Shown: positions 1 through 10,091, counted from the stretch's first letter. The stretch: DNA of 64,000 nt from Chitinophaga dinghuensis (GCF_003259435.1 NZ_QLMA01000005.1:434001-498000); one strand, 5' to 3'. Numbers and translations are program-made. The notes: generated from the sequence alone by a model not told the origin.

Positions 1-742
1 TATCGTTGAACTGACCGATAATTCCTTTGGCAACATACAAGGCGTTGCTCTTCTTTAAAGCTGCCATATAGAAGCTGAAAGCGGTATCATAGCGAAGTAC
101 CTGGTAACTTTCATAATAGGGCTTATTTACCATGCTGTCGAGCAAATAAAGTGTGCCGTTGGTAGCGGAAATACCCGCCTGTTTACTCACGGCCTTGCCA
201 TTCAGTCTTAATACGCCATCTGTCATTCCCACAATAATCCGATAGTAGTAATACATGGTAGTCCAACTCAGGAACGGAGATGGTACCTGCGAACGCGTGA
301 TTGTTCTGTCGCGGTAGGTGATCGGGTAATAGTTCGTTTCCCCAAAGAGATTGGCTGTATTTGCCGGTATCCCGCCAGGTATGGTCAGGTACCGGATCAT
401 GGTATCCAGCGTGGCTACAGGTACGGCGCCGATATTATCGGCTGTAAACCCTGCATCCTGCCAGGCCTTATTGGTAGGTACAAACATTGTATAAGGTCCG
501 CTGGGGTTCTTTCCAGCCAGACTATCCATATAACGTCGAATGCTGGTGCGTTTGATAGCGGCGCTGAAAATAGAAGCTTCCGGGATGGAATCCACCAGCT
601 GCGCCAAACTTTTGTTGACCGTGCTGTCAAAAGGCAACTTGCCTCCTATTGGTTTCGGAGGTTCTTCTGTTTTTGTGCAGGCACTGATAAAAACCAGTAG
701 CAGGCAAAAACTTAGTATAAAAAAGTTGTTATTTTTTTTCAT
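1..742 (-). CDS. FAS1 (fasciclin) domain lipoprotein, C-terminus beyond window
   Basis: The minus strand is open from an ATG at 742 to the left edge (247 codons, no stop), so only the N-terminal part is present. It begins MKKNNNFFIL, has a hydrophobic stretch and a lipobox ending ISAC (Cys22), which indicates an outer-membrane lipoprotein. The stretch TMFVPTNKAW near residue 95 is the usual FAS1 H1 motif, and SATNGTLYLLDSM further on is the usual closing strand (H2 type). FAS1 domains generally mediate adhesion or ligand binding. It is the last visible gene of a minus-strand operon that starts with an ECF sigma factor at 10 kb, 33 bp after the neighbouring FAS1 gene. The ligand is unknown. 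Confidence 0.8.
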   Translation of the reverse strand, partial: MKKNNNFFILSFCLLLVFISACTKTEEPPKPIGGKLPFDSTVNKSLAQLVDSIPEASIFSAAIKRTSIRRYMDSLAGKNPSGPYTMFVPTNKAWQDAGFTADNIGAVPVATLDTMIRYLTIPGGIPANTANLFGETNYYPITYRDRTITRSQVPSPFLSWTTMYYYYRIIVGMTDGVLRLNGKAVSKQAGISATNGTLYLLDSMVNKPYYESYQVLRYDTAFSFYMAALKKSNALYVAKGIIGQFND

Positions 743-775
743 AAAGAGAGATGCTTGTGTAATAACATAATCGTC

Positions 776-1906
776 TTACTTAACTACTTTATCCGGCATT
801 ACCAGTATATCTGACAGGAGATGTACCACACCGTTTGAGCAGGTATAATTAATGTAGGCGCCTTTCAGGTTTACCAGCGACAAGCCTGTCTGTACTTCGC
901 CAAGGAACGGCGTTCCCTGGTTGCCATAGGGCTGGTTCCAGTAAGGGCCTACTGGCACCAGCGTGGTTGTCTGCGCTGAAGCGGCTGTTACTACGCCTAC
1001 TCCCATACCAAAAGGCTGCTGCCCCATCACCAGTTTATAATTTATTGCCTGCAGCTGGAATGCCAGGAAGTTAATGCCTGAAGGCGGTGGCAGCTGCAAT
1101 ATGTCTAATACAAAGAGGTGATTGGGCGTGAGGAAATACCCACCAAAAACAACCGGATCATAGCGGTTCAGGTCCATACGGCTGATGCTGTCCAGTGTGA
1201 TACCTCGGCGTTCAAAGCTGGAGTCCATCGGGGCATAAACCGTATAGGGGCCGTCAGCGCCCAGCTTATCCCAGTAACCAAATTTTTTCAATCCGGCCAC
1301 CAGGTGTGACAAGGTAGGTCTCGCGGCTAGAAATTGCTGTACTGTAACAGGTAAAACCTTCAGGGTGGTCTGCAAAGGATAAACAACACCATTCAGGAGC
1401 GAGGCACCGAAAGTGGCCGCTACGGAAGTACTCAGTGATGGCTGGCTCTGTACACTCACCCCGTTAACAGCCAAACTGGCATTGTAGGCATTTGAGCGGG
1501 AAACGTATAGCCGTATGCCGTTCAGGTTAGTATACCTGTTGTCTGACGACAACGGAATATCACTATAAAACACCCTTGCCGGCAGTATATGCGTTCTCAC
1601 AAAATACTGCAAGCTGTCTGCAGGCCACTTGTCAAAATCTGCGGCACTTAATATCCCATCTTTATTAAGGGCGGTATTGGTGGGCGCCATTACGGTAAAA
1701 GCGCTGCTGCCTTTATCCAGACTATCACTGAAACCTGCTTTATTTACAGCTGCTGCAAACAGGGAGAAGTCGAAATTATTTTTCAGGTAGTCGGTGATAG
1801 TACCTGCAGCCATTGCCTGCTGTTCCGCCTCAAAGTCAGGCTTTTTGCAGGAAACAACCATCAGCACGGCCATCAGTAACCAACCACAATATGTAAGTTT
1901 CTTCAT
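776..1906 (-). CDS. Two-domain FAS1 (fasciclin) lipoprotein
   Basis: 376 aa. The N-terminus MKKLTYCGWL has a hydrophobic core and lipobox VVSC (Cys20), so it is a predicted lipoprotein. Two FAS1 repeats are visible: the first has FTVMAPTNTALN around residue 70, the second has YTVYAPMDSSFERRG around residue 220. Both match the FAS1 H1 consensus, and NGVVHLLSDILVMP at the C-terminus closes the second domain. It sits in the operon sigma-fecR-TonB receptor-DUF4397-FAS1, so it is probably a surface-exposed accessory protein of that receptor. The substrate cannot be told from sequence. Confidence 0.8.
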   Translation of the reverse strand: MKKLTYCGWLLMAVLMVVSCKKPDFEAEQQAMAAGTITDYLKNNFDFSLFAAAVNKAGFSDSLDKGSSAFTVMAPTNTALNKDGILSAADFDKWPADSLQYFVRTHILPARVFYSDIPLSSDNRYTNLNGIRLYVSRSNAYNASLAVNGVSVQSQPSLSTSVAATFGASLLNGVVYPLQTTLKVLPVTVQQFLAARPTLSHLVAGLKKFGYWDKLGADGPYTVYAPMDSSFERRGITLDSISRMDLNRYDPVVFGGYFLTPNHLFVLDILQLPPPSGINFLAFQLQAINYKLVMGQQPFGMGVGVVTAASAQTTTLVPVGPYWNQPYGNQGTPFLGEVQTGLSLVNLKGAYINYTCSNGVVHLLSDILVMPDKVVK

Positions 1907-1944
1907 TCGTATTTAATTGAAATATGCAACCATTAACAATGATA

Positions 1945-3264
1945 TCATTTAGCGGGTGGGGCGTATGTGCGTTGAACGCTCATCATATACACCTGGTTAT
2001 TGATGATCTCTATGGTACTGATCGTAGCAAAGGAGCGCTGGGCGTAGGTACCAGAGGCCGTATAGCGGATAAGGTTAGGCAGCCAGCAGCTCACCACGTA
2101 ATCCCTGTTGGAGATCCTAGGAATACTTTTCCTGGCTGCGGTAGAAGTAGTGCCTTTTCCGTCATCGCTGCCATTGCTGCAACCGATAGCGCCGTATTTA
2201 GGCGATGCAGTGGCCATACCAGATGTCGCTATAACGGGCAGCACACCAGGCACAGGAAACAATCCTGGCTTCATAAATATGAATGATTCCCATTGTCTGC
2301 TAAGAATACCATGCGTGGTATCCGGCGCAGCAAACATAGGCACCGCATAGTACGGCATCACACCTGCATTATGGGAGCGTATCACTGTCCCCAGCCAGAT
2401 ATTATTGAAACCCGGAATGACAGTTGTACCAATCGGTGATCCCTCCACATATGGATAAGAGCAATCATCTTTATAAAGCGTATAGTAGAGATTCATCGTA
2501 TCTCCAAAGGCCGTGCATTTGTTGTTGGCATTGTAATAAGAGATAGCAGTTCTGGAACCGGGATTGGCGGCCGCATATCCTTCTGCACTCAGGTTGTAAA
2601 AATTAGCATACAACAGCGTATCAGCAAAAGGCATTTTTGTAAACTGTTCCTGACGAAGGTATAAGGTTACCGGCAGCGGATATTGCTGGGAAACGGTCTT
2701 CTGCAATATTTCCATGGTATATATCTCACCAGGTTTAAAATCTACGGTGCTATCTACCAGCAGACTTTGACGTTCTCTTTCCTGGAGGTCAAAAAAGTTC
2801 ATGGCACTGATAGGGCGACTATAAAAAAGTACCCTGTGCTTCCCTGATGGCACCTGCGCCCAGCTGGAAAGATTGATGCCATTGATGACAGGGCCTACCA
2901 ATACTTTTTCTGAGCCCGGATATTCGGTATTACGGAAAGAGGTATTACCGGCATTAGCGGGATACGGCCCTGCATAAGCGCTACGCTGATCGAGGCGGTC
3001 GCCCACGATCTTCCCTCCTGTTACCACACCGGCAGCGCTGAACTCGGGGTCGATAATCATCGTTACAAAGGGCGGTGGCTGGTCTTTTGTGGTAACGTTT
3101 ACATCATAGTTTAAACTATTAAACACACGTAGGTAAGCCGCATCAGGAATAATGTTATATTCTGTTTTACGGCAACCCGCCACTGTCAGCAGCAAGCAAC
3201 AGTATGCCAACAGGCTGTGCCAACGCTTACGGCTATACGACATAGTATTATTAAAATGCGTCAT
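1945..3264 (-). CDS. DUF4397-like lipoprotein
   Basis: 439 aa from the first ATG. A second ATG seven codons in (3243) gives a more typical signal peptide, MSYSRKRWHSLLAYCC, followed by lipobox TVAGC. The motif AAYLRVFNSLNYDVNVTT right after the lipobox, and PSGKHRVLFYSRP later, resemble the start and strands of DUF4397 domains, which are beta-rich and extracellular in Bacteroidota. It lies between the larger DUF4397-like protein (13 bp upstream) and the FAS1 gene, all on the minus strand, which fits one transcript. No enzymatic motif is seen. The family call rests on strand pattern and context. Confidence 0.6.
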   Translation of the reverse strand: MTHFNNTMSYSRKRWHSLLAYCCLLLTVAGCRKTEYNIIPDAAYLRVFNSLNYDVNVTTKDQPPPFVTMIIDPEFSAAGVVTGGKIVGDRLDQRSAYAGPYPANAGNTSFRNTEYPGSEKVLVGPVINGINLSSWAQVPSGKHRVLFYSRPISAMNFFDLQERERQSLLVDSTVDFKPGEIYTMEILQKTVSQQYPLPVTLYLRQEQFTKMPFADTLLYANFYNLSAEGYAAANPGSRTAISYYNANNKCTAFGDTMNLYYTLYKDDCSYPYVEGSPIGTTVIPGFNNIWLGTVIRSHNAGVMPYYAVPMFAAPDTTHGILSRQWESFIFMKPGLFPVPGVLPVIATSGMATASPKYGAIGCSNGSDDGKGTTSTAARKSIPRISNRDYVVSCWLPNLIRYTASGTYAQRSFATISTIEIINNQVYMMSVQRTYAPPAK

Positions 3265-3276
3265 GGTCGCTTTCTT

Positions 3277-4950
3277 TTACTGGTTATGTTTTACTACTAT
3301 CATCCTGGGGTGCTGGCTACCACTGTTTCTGCCTATCAGGGCCACGGTATATACACCGGATTCTGCGCCGGCATTGCCATTCAGGAAATACATGGCTGGC
3401 ATCTTCACAAAATCCATTTTTGTAAGCGCGGGTACATCTATCAACCTGTTACCCGGCAATACGCCCGGTAGCGACTGATACGCCTCTACGGCGCCTCCTG
3501 TTACCACGCCCAGATCGATATAAGGGTAAGGGACCGCAACAGGCGAAGGAGCCAGCCCTGGCTGCAGCTGCTGTGCCGCCGGCGCGGCAGAAAAAATCCC
3601 TTCCCTGAACAGTGTACCATTCGTGTTGGTGAAGGTGACGTAGGGCAGGTCAGGACAGAAATTGAGGAAGCGCGTTTGTACCAGCACCTTATATTTCAGC
3701 GGATCATAGCTATTATTGGCGCCATCACCGCCATCGGCATTGGTACCTGTATTGCGTATTCCCCCCATATTATTTGGTATAACAGTCATGCCTATACTAT
3801 TATCCTTATTGGGATATGCCCATAGGGTGAGGTTATCTCCTCCCCTCAGGGTGACATCTTTTTCAATAATCGTTTTGCCAGCGGCATCTGTTGCTTTGAT
3901 ATGATGGGCGCCTGCTACCAGTATCGTATAGTCGCCGGCGTTACCATAGGTAACTGCTGGCAGCGATGTACCATCTACCTGTATCGTCAGTCCTTTCTCT
4001 GATTCATCGAAAGCATTCACCAGCTGTAACCGGCCATAGGTAATATTTACAGCAGGATCTACATCAGTAACAACGGCAAAACAGTTAGGATACAGCGGGT
4101 ACTCCTTATATTGATAAACGCCTGGCATCTGCGCTACTACAATCGTATATACGCCACCGGGTTGAAAGGTTTGCAGGGATGAATAATAGACCTGTGTCCC
4201 TCCCAGGGAGAAATTCTCCAGTGTGGCAGCATCGGTCAGCAATGCGGGCCTGCCAGGAATTTGCAGCCCTGAACCATCTATCAGTACTTTAAACTGGTAG
4301 GTACCGTAAGGAATTTCTATATAGTCGGACCAGCGGTGATTGGCGATACCGGAGGTGGCAGCGCTTACCGGTGTTCCGTTTGCGTAAGCCAGCGACAAAG
4401 TGCCGCTACCATTGCCGGAAGCCATTCCTATATTTACCAGGCGGATACGTATATGCCTGGGATCCGCTGGTATGGCAGTAGAGCGAGGTACGGCAGAAAC
4501 TGTGTAGATCCCACCTGTATGTGCCACCGCGCTGGTAGCCAGGTAATAATCGGAGGGCTTGTAATAATCTTCCTGTACCTGGAAGGAATCAGTGATAAAA
4601 TTGGGTGCGAGACCGGATTGTATCGTTGCCTGCCCTTTGCTGTCAAGGAATTGCTGCGGCAGATACCAGCTGCCACTAAACTTTCCACTTGCAGGAAAAT
4701 AAGGCGTAGGGTATGGAAGATCTACAGGATTTGCTGCCGTTGGTACATACCAGTTAGTAACACGCTTGTTGTTTACAATAAGGTCTGTTTTATTGAACGT
4801 AATCAGCCTGACCGTAGATTTAGCCATATTGCTGTAGTCTGGCTCATTCCCCGGCCTGACATCCGTTTTGTTCTTATTGCAGGCCACTCCCAGCAACAGC
4901 ATCCCCGCCATCACCCCATGAAAAATATATTTTGTAGTAGTCATACTCAT
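3277..4950 (-). CDS. DUF4397-domain lipoprotein
   Basis: Start chosen at the ATG at 4950 (MSMTTTKYIFHG). It lies 10 bp after the TonB-receptor stop and gives a proper signal peptide with lipobox LLLGVAC. An in-frame ATG at 5004 would overlap the receptor gene and add 18 residues before the signal. The 557-aa product has DUF4397-type motifs: RIRLVNIGMASG near residue 165, and YGRLQLVNAFDESEKG then GNAGDYTILVAGAHHIKATD near residues 310-350. Proteins of this type are secreted or surface lipoproteins of unknown role. Its position directly after a TonB receptor gene, in the place of a SusD gene, suggests it is the receptor's extracellular partner; that is inference. Confidence 0.65.
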   Translation of the reverse strand: MSMTTTKYIFHGVMAGMLLLGVACNKNKTDVRPGNEPDYSNMAKSTVRLITFNKTDLIVNNKRVTNWYVPTAANPVDLPYPTPYFPASGKFSGSWYLPQQFLDSKGQATIQSGLAPNFITDSFQVQEDYYKPSDYYLATSAVAHTGGIYTVSAVPRSTAIPADPRHIRIRLVNIGMASGNGSGTLSLAYANGTPVSAATSGIANHRWSDYIEIPYGTYQFKVLIDGSGLQIPGRPALLTDAATLENFSLGGTQVYYSSLQTFQPGGVYTIVVAQMPGVYQYKEYPLYPNCFAVVTDVDPAVNITYGRLQLVNAFDESEKGLTIQVDGTSLPAVTYGNAGDYTILVAGAHHIKATDAAGKTIIEKDVTLRGGDNLTLWAYPNKDNSIGMTVIPNNMGGIRNTGTNADGGDGANNSYDPLKYKVLVQTRFLNFCPDLPYVTFTNTNGTLFREGIFSAAPAAQQLQPGLAPSPVAVPYPYIDLGVVTGGAVEAYQSLPGVLPGNRLIDVPALTKMDFVKMPAMYFLNGNAGAESGVYTVALIGRNSGSQHPRMIVVKHNQ

Positions 4951-4960
4951 ATTCACTTTT

Positions 4961-7900
4961 TTAGAACAGGTTATAAGTAAGTCCAAGCATAAATTCAGTT
5001 CCACGCTTATAGCTTCTTCTTAAATACCTGGTACCGTAGTATTTTCCGTTCGTTTGCGGGTTGCTGTATACTTCTTCATATGGGCTGTTGAGGATATTTT
5101 TAGCATAGCCTTTAAACACCAGTCTTTTCGCTAGCTGCTGACTAAAAACGAAGTCCAGCACCGGCATAGGTCTGCTGTACAGATCCGGTGATCCGTCCAT
5201 ATTCACCTGTATCAGCCGCTCTCCTACCATATTGAAAGTGGCCGTGATATCCGTACCGGATTTTTTATTGGTATAATTCAGAAAACCGTTGATAGAATAA
5301 GGGGCCTGCTCAAATAGCGGGCTGCTTTCCGGCGACTGGCGATCGATGATCCTGGCGGCGTTCAGGCGCTCTTTATTTTTACGCACACTGCTGGAAGCCA
5401 CCATTAGGTTAGAGCCAATAAAGAAGTTTTGCAGTGGTTTCCAGAGCAGCCCCAGGTCTTTTACCACTTCCAGTTCTATTCCCCATACATGACCAGTATT
5501 GGGGTTGTTCTGATAGGCCACTGTAGGGAATTCCGGAAATTTGGCGTTCACACCGTCTGAATTCTGTATAAATACTTTTTCTAACTGGTTACTTATTTCT
5601 TTGGCAAAGAAAGATGCTGCCAGTACTTCCCCTTTATGCGGGAACCATTCCCACCTGAAATCGTAACTCCCGGCCTGCTGATTCACCAACTTAGGATTTC
5701 CCACTACTAAGGCCTGCTGAAAAGGATCAAACTCGAACACGTTGGTCATCTCTCTGATTTCAGGGCGTGCCAAGGATGTACCATAAGCCAGTCGCAGGTT
5801 CATGGATTCCTGAAGCGTCCAGGTGAGGTTGGCTGAATAGTAAGGTTTATAATCTGTGACGTATTTAGATACCGGGTTAGTATTTAACAGATTGATGCCG
5901 CCATCAGAAAGCGATGGATCTATATAAACGCCTGCCGTATCGATTTTGCTCTGGATATTTGTTTTTTCCAGTCGTACGCCGCCAGCTAAACGAAGATTCT
6001 TTTGCAGGTGCAGGTCCAGCATACCATAGAAGGCACTTGTTTCATAGAAACCGATATAGTTGTTGGGAGATTTCCTGATGTTATACAGAAAGCCGTTTGT
6101 TAGCGGCATGCCTTCCGGAGAAGTGGCTGTTGGTAGATGTATGCCTATCTGATCATATCCTACCAGCCTGTCGAGGTTACCGTATACCTGGTACAGCGGA
6201 TATTGCTTGAGTGTAGAGAAGTTGGAGCCGGGCAGCGATAATACATTTTCTGTAAAATCTCTTTCGCGGTAGAGATAGTTCACCCCTGTTTTGAAGGCCT
6301 GGTCCAGTCCATGAATCCCGAAAGGAAAGGTTACATCCGCTTTATAGTTATAGTTGGTTTCTGTCATATTGCGGAAGCGGCGTCCATTAGGATCGGCCTG
6401 TATCTTCCCGTATGGACCGAAGCCATTTACATAACCTGATACCAGTGCATAGTAGTCTGTGACACCCTGAAAATGGTAGCCGGTCCCGTCAGGGATGGGC
6501 ACCGAAATATAGCCGCCGCCGGCGGGGCGGTAATCTGCCAAGTTGATAAACCGATAGTCTGGATCATCCTGTGTAGCCCTTGACGAGGCAGCATTATAGC
6601 TCAGACGTGGCGCGTATTTCCCATCGCTGAGTTTATGTTCTCCCTGCAGATTGTAGGTGCGGAAGGTACGATAGGTTTGCTTCAGCGAATATATATTGCT
6701 ATACACCGGCCCTGTGAGGCCTGTTACATAAGCATACTGACCGGTAAGACTGGTAGCCTGTGTTTCACCACCCCAGTTGCCCATATATTGAAAGCTGATT
6801 TCATTGTTGGGGTTGAAGCGATATGCGAGTCCTCCCAAGAGGCCATAGTTCAATGTTTGCGTGCCTGTATTTTCTTTATATCCGACATACTTTCCCAGAT
6901 TGGGCGTATTCGGTGTGATGTAGGCAGGGATATTCCTGGACTCGTCTATAGCAGGGTTACCTGTCATTACGCCCTGGTATATGCTGTACTGATTCAGCTG
7001 TCCGTTATTAACATCTGTAGAACGGCTGTAATAGCTTCCACTGAGGATCAATCCCAGTTGATGATGTTTAAACAGCGAGTAGGCGTTACCGAAAGTAATA
7101 TTGTAAATACCATTTAGCGGAGCCTTTTTATATCGGGTGGTCAGCACGGGATCAAAATGATGCATGATGCCGTTGATCCTGTCTATTTCAGACAAAAGTG
7201 TGGGATCATTCTTTGCTGTCGACGCCAGTTGCTGTATCTGCGATAGTCCGCCAGGGTATTGCTTATCCAGGTTAAGATAATTTTGCGGCAGGTCATGCGA
7301 TTTTATCTTCTCTCCTAAAAACCCCATATCACTATTATAAAAGCTATTTACTTTTCCACCCGGACCGATATTGGAGTTGGTACCTGCTTCCGCAGTGATG
7401 GCAAGCGTTTTCCTGGTAGGGATAGACAGTGTTTTCAATTCCACGATACCACCGGAAGCATCCGCAGGTTTATCAGGGGTCATGGTTTTGTATACCACGA
7501 TATTATCGAGCAGGTTTGCCGGTACGAGATCCAGGGGGATGGTGCTTCTGTCAGGGTCCGAAGAGGCCAGGCGTATGCCGTTCAGTTCTCCGATCACGCT
7601 ACGGTCGCCGAGGCCGCGCACTGCTACATACTTATCATCCGTAATCGTTACGCCCGATACCCGCTGTAAAGCCTGTGCGGTGGTGATACTGGCGGTTTTT
7701 TCAATGTTCTCTGCAGAAATACCGTCAGATACTGTGGCAGCATTCTTTCTTTCATCCAGTACCGCAGCTTCGTTATTCATGCGTTTTCTCGAGGAGACAG
7801 TGACACCAAGCAGTGTTCTGTTGTCAGGCACCATGGCAACTGTATGTAACGTTTGTACGTTGCCGTTAATTACCTGGCTGGTATAGCCTGCTTTGGTAAA

Positions 7901-8431
7901 GATGAACAGGTCATGTGCGGTAGATAGCTGCACTTCAAATTCGCCATTGAAATTAGTGGTAGTGCTGACGTGGTTTTCCTGTGCATATATCTCTGCCAGC
8001 GCTACCGGCTTACCCGTTTTTGCATCCGTAATTTTCCCTTTGAAAAGATGTCTTTTTAGCGAATCTGTTTTCGTAGGTGTGGCCACGTTAGTAACCTGCA
8101 CGGATATATTATTTCCATTAACCTTAAAGTCGAGCGGCGCCTGTGTTTTCAGTTGTTGTAATGCGGCGCCGAGTGTACCGTTGGCCCGGAAGGCTGTTAC
8201 TTTAATAACACTTAGCTCAGCAGCGGTATAGAAGAAGGAGCATCCTGATTGTTTGCTGAGAATGGTGATGATAGCCAGTGCACTGGAGTTATCCATCCTG
8301 ACGTCCACCTTTTGATGAAGGCTGCCAAGCTGTGCCCGCGCTGCCATTCCCAGCTGCAGGAAAAGTAAGCTCAATAGCATAGCCTTTAGGAACCGGTGTT
8401 GCACCAGTTTCCTGTTAATCTTATGATTCAT
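4961..8431 (-). CDS. STN-type TonB-dependent outer-membrane receptor
   Basis: 1156 aa. After a signal peptide (to about residue 33, ending ARAQ) comes an STN domain (about 45-110), the FecA-type signalling domain that contacts a periplasmic FecR. A carboxypeptidase-like regulatory beta-sandwich follows (about 130-205), then a plug domain with TTAQALQRVSGVTITDD and RGLGDRSVIGELNGIRL, and a long beta-barrel ending LGLTYNLF. It imports a bound ligand through the outer membrane using TonB energy. The upstream genes encode a FecR anti-sigma and an ECF sigma factor, so this is a trans-envelope signalling receptor. No SusD homologue follows; DUF4397 and FAS1 lipoproteins take that place. The ligand is unknown. 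Confidence 0.9.
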   Translation of the reverse strand: MNHKINRKLVQHRFLKAMLLSLLFLQLGMAARAQLGSLHQKVDVRMDNSSALAIITILSKQSGCSFFYTAAELSVIKVTAFRANGTLGAALQQLKTQAPLDFKVNGNNISVQVTNVATPTKTDSLKRHLFKGKITDAKTGKPVALAEIYAQENHVSTTTNFNGEFEVQLSTAHDLFIFTKAGYTSQVINGNVQTLHTVAMVPDNRTLLGVTVSSRKRMNNEAAVLDERKNAATVSDGISAENIEKTASITTAQALQRVSGVTITDDKYVAVRGLGDRSVIGELNGIRLASSDPDRSTIPLDLVPANLLDNIVVYKTMTPDKPADASGGIVELKTLSIPTRKTLAITAEAGTNSNIGPGGKVNSFYNSDMGFLGEKIKSHDLPQNYLNLDKQYPGGLSQIQQLASTAKNDPTLLSEIDRINGIMHHFDPVLTTRYKKAPLNGIYNITFGNAYSLFKHHQLGLILSGSYYSRSTDVNNGQLNQYSIYQGVMTGNPAIDESRNIPAYITPNTPNLGKYVGYKENTGTQTLNYGLLGGLAYRFNPNNEISFQYMGNWGGETQATSLTGQYAYVTGLTGPVYSNIYSLKQTYRTFRTYNLQGEHKLSDGKYAPRLSYNAASSRATQDDPDYRFINLADYRPAGGGYISVPIPDGTGYHFQGVTDYYALVSGYVNGFGPYGKIQADPNGRRFRNMTETNYNYKADVTFPFGIHGLDQAFKTGVNYLYRERDFTENVLSLPGSNFSTLKQYPLYQVYGNLDRLVGYDQIGIHLPTATSPEGMPLTNGFLYNIRKSPNNYIGFYETSAFYGMLDLHLQKNLRLAGGVRLEKTNIQSKIDTAGVYIDPSLSDGGINLLNTNPVSKYVTDYKPYYSANLTWTLQESMNLRLAYGTSLARPEIREMTNVFEFDPFQQALVVGNPKLVNQQAGSYDFRWEWFPHKGEVLAASFFAKEISNQLEKVFIQNSDGVNAKFPEFPTVAYQNNPNTGHVWGIELEVVKDLGLLWKPLQNFFIGSNLMVASSSVRKNKERLNAARIIDRQSPESSPLFEQAPYSINGFLNYTNKKSGTDITATFNMVGERLIQVNMDGSPDLYSRPMPVLDFVFSQQLAKRLVFKGYAKNILNSPYEEVYSNPQTNGKYYGTRYLRRSYKRGTEFMLGLTYNLF

Positions 8432-8460
8432 TTTTTAAGTTTGTTAAATAAGGGATGTAG

Positions 8461-9429
8461 TTACCGCTTGCTTATATATACAATGCCGTTTTGGGTAGTG
8501 TACCTGAGTTTATGTATAAATAGAATATCATCCAGTACTGTCTGCCATTTATCCGGACTCATATTTCCAGTTACTCTTTTATTCCTGACCAGTGCCTTGT
8601 CATATTGTATGGAAATACCAAACCGGTATGCAACACGGTCCAGTACATCTCCCAGTGGTAGTTCTTCGAATATCATATGTCCATTTACCCAGTCGCCCAT
8701 TTTATTCGAAAATCCGACTATACCTGATTGTCCGCTCACTCTGGAATAGCGCAGCATTTCATTAGGATGCAGCACCGTATAGCTATTGGTATGCATATCT
8801 TTCACCGCCACCGACCCCTGTACCAGTGCAATACGGATTTCCGTTTCTCCCGGATAGGTTTCTATGTTAAAGGTGGTGCCTAATACCTGTGTCTCTATAT
8901 GATCTGATGATACGATAAAAGGTCTGGTTTTATCCGGCGTAATGGAAAAAAAACCTTCCCCCGTCAGTTTTACACAGCGTTTATCTTTATTAAACTGGTC
9001 CTGTATATATTCCAGTCTGGACCCCGCGTTTAGCCATACCTGTGAGCCATCGGGCAGTTCGATGTGCTTGATATTTCTTTGGGTGGCAGCGATGGTGGTG
9101 TATACCAGATCTTTGGATGGTTTATTTCTATTAAGCAGGAACCAGGATGCAACTGCCAGCACCAGCACCGCTGCAGCGGCTTTCCAGGAGCGCAGTACTT
9201 TCTGGAAACCATTACTACGTATAGTCGGCGTCGTTACAACAGGATTTGTAGTGAGTATACGGTCGAACATTTCCAGTTTCGCTGCCTGTAGTGTTTCGGC
9301 AGTAACGCTGGTATCAGGCATATCCATGGAGATGATCCAGTTACGGATAATTTCCTTTTCCTGTTCGTTCGCCGTACCGCTGTAGATGCGATCGAGTAAT
9401 AAGTTTAGCTGATGCTGATTTGGCTCCAT
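8461..9429 (-). CDS. FecR-family anti-sigma factor
   Basis: 322 aa inner-membrane protein. The N-terminal cytoplasmic part (about 1-85) binds sigma. A single transmembrane helix AAAVLVLAVASWFLL lies near residue 90, and the periplasmic FecR domain runs from about 115 to 215, with IELPDGSQVWLNAGSRLEY as the family signature. The C-terminal DUF4974-like region contains FEELPLGDVLDRVAYRFGI. It controls the ECF sigma factor encoded 71 bp upstream and receives the signal from the STN domain of the receptor encoded 29 bp downstream. Confidence 0.92.
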   Translation of the reverse strand: MEPNQHQLNLLLDRIYSGTANEQEKEIIRNWIISMDMPDTSVTAETLQAAKLEMFDRILTTNPVVTTPTIRSNGFQKVLRSWKAAAAVLVLAVASWFLLNRNKPSKDLVYTTIAATQRNIKHIELPDGSQVWLNAGSRLEYIQDQFNKDKRCVKLTGEGFFSITPDKTRPFIVSSDHIETQVLGTTFNIETYPGETEIRIALVQGSVAVKDMHTNSYTVLHPNEMLRYSRVSGQSGIVGFSNKMGDWVNGHMIFEELPLGDVLDRVAYRFGISIQYDKALVRNKRVTGNMSPDKWQTVLDDILFIHKLRYTTQNGIVYISKR

Positions 9430-9500
9430 ACATATAGTTAGATCGGGGAGCGAAAAAAATCCCGGGTGGGTCAGGTTAACGAATTGTTACCAAATCCCCA

Positions 9501-10076
9501 TTAATCTTCGAGGAAGAGTAGAATAAGTGGCAGCAGGGCTGTTGCGGGGTAAGAATCTGCAAAATCTTTCAGGCGGCGCATGGCATCGCTGAGTTGGTTC
9601 CTGACGGTTTTGGGGGCAATATCATAGAGTGTCGCTATTTCTTCTATGGATTTATTTTCATAGCGACTAAGGATAAATATATGTTTCATTCGTTCGGGCA
9701 TACGGTCCAACTCTGCCATGATGGCAATGTTGACGGCTTCCAACTCTTCTTCTATTTCATCTGCAGTGTAACGAGCATCAATGCTTTGCTCCGTTTCAAG
9801 ATAGGCCTGAAAATGCAACAGGTGTTTCTCATTTACGCCTCTCGCACGCAAATGATTGAATATCCGGTAATAGAGGCAGGTGATCAGGAAAGGTTTTGCC
9901 TTTTCCGTTTCCAGTTGTAGCGACGGAAACTGCTGCCATACATAGGTGAAGGTATCCTGGACGATGTCCATTGCATCCTGCGTATAACCTATTTTTTTAT
10001 TGGCAATCCCGAAAAGCGTATCCCAGTACGTCAGATAAATATCCTTAAATAAATCGTGTGTTGCTGGCGATTTCAT
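9501..10076 (-). CDS. ECF RNA polymerase sigma factor (RpoE/FecI-like)
   Basis: 191 aa from the ATG at 10076 (MKSPATHDLFKDIY). The frame is open back to a TTG at 10094, but a TAnnTTTG box covers that codon, so the ATG is preferred. Region 2 (QDAMDIVQDTFTYVWQQF, about 35-55) and region 4 with its helix-turn-helix (NKSIEEIATLYDIAPKTVRN, about 140-165) are clear. It belongs to the Bacteroidota FecI-like group that drives receptor operons. The FecR gene follows directly, so this is the first gene of the regulatory triad and probably activates its own operon. Confidence 0.92.
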   Translation of the reverse strand: MKSPATHDLFKDIYLTYWDTLFGIANKKIGYTQDAMDIVQDTFTYVWQQFPSLQLETEKAKPFLITCLYYRIFNHLRARGVNEKHLLHFQAYLETEQSIDARYTADEIEEELEAVNIAIMAELDRMPERMKHIFILSRYENKSIEEIATLYDIAPKTVRNQLSDAMRRLKDFADSYPATALLPLILLFLED

Positions 10077-10091
10077 AAGCTGATAGTAAAA

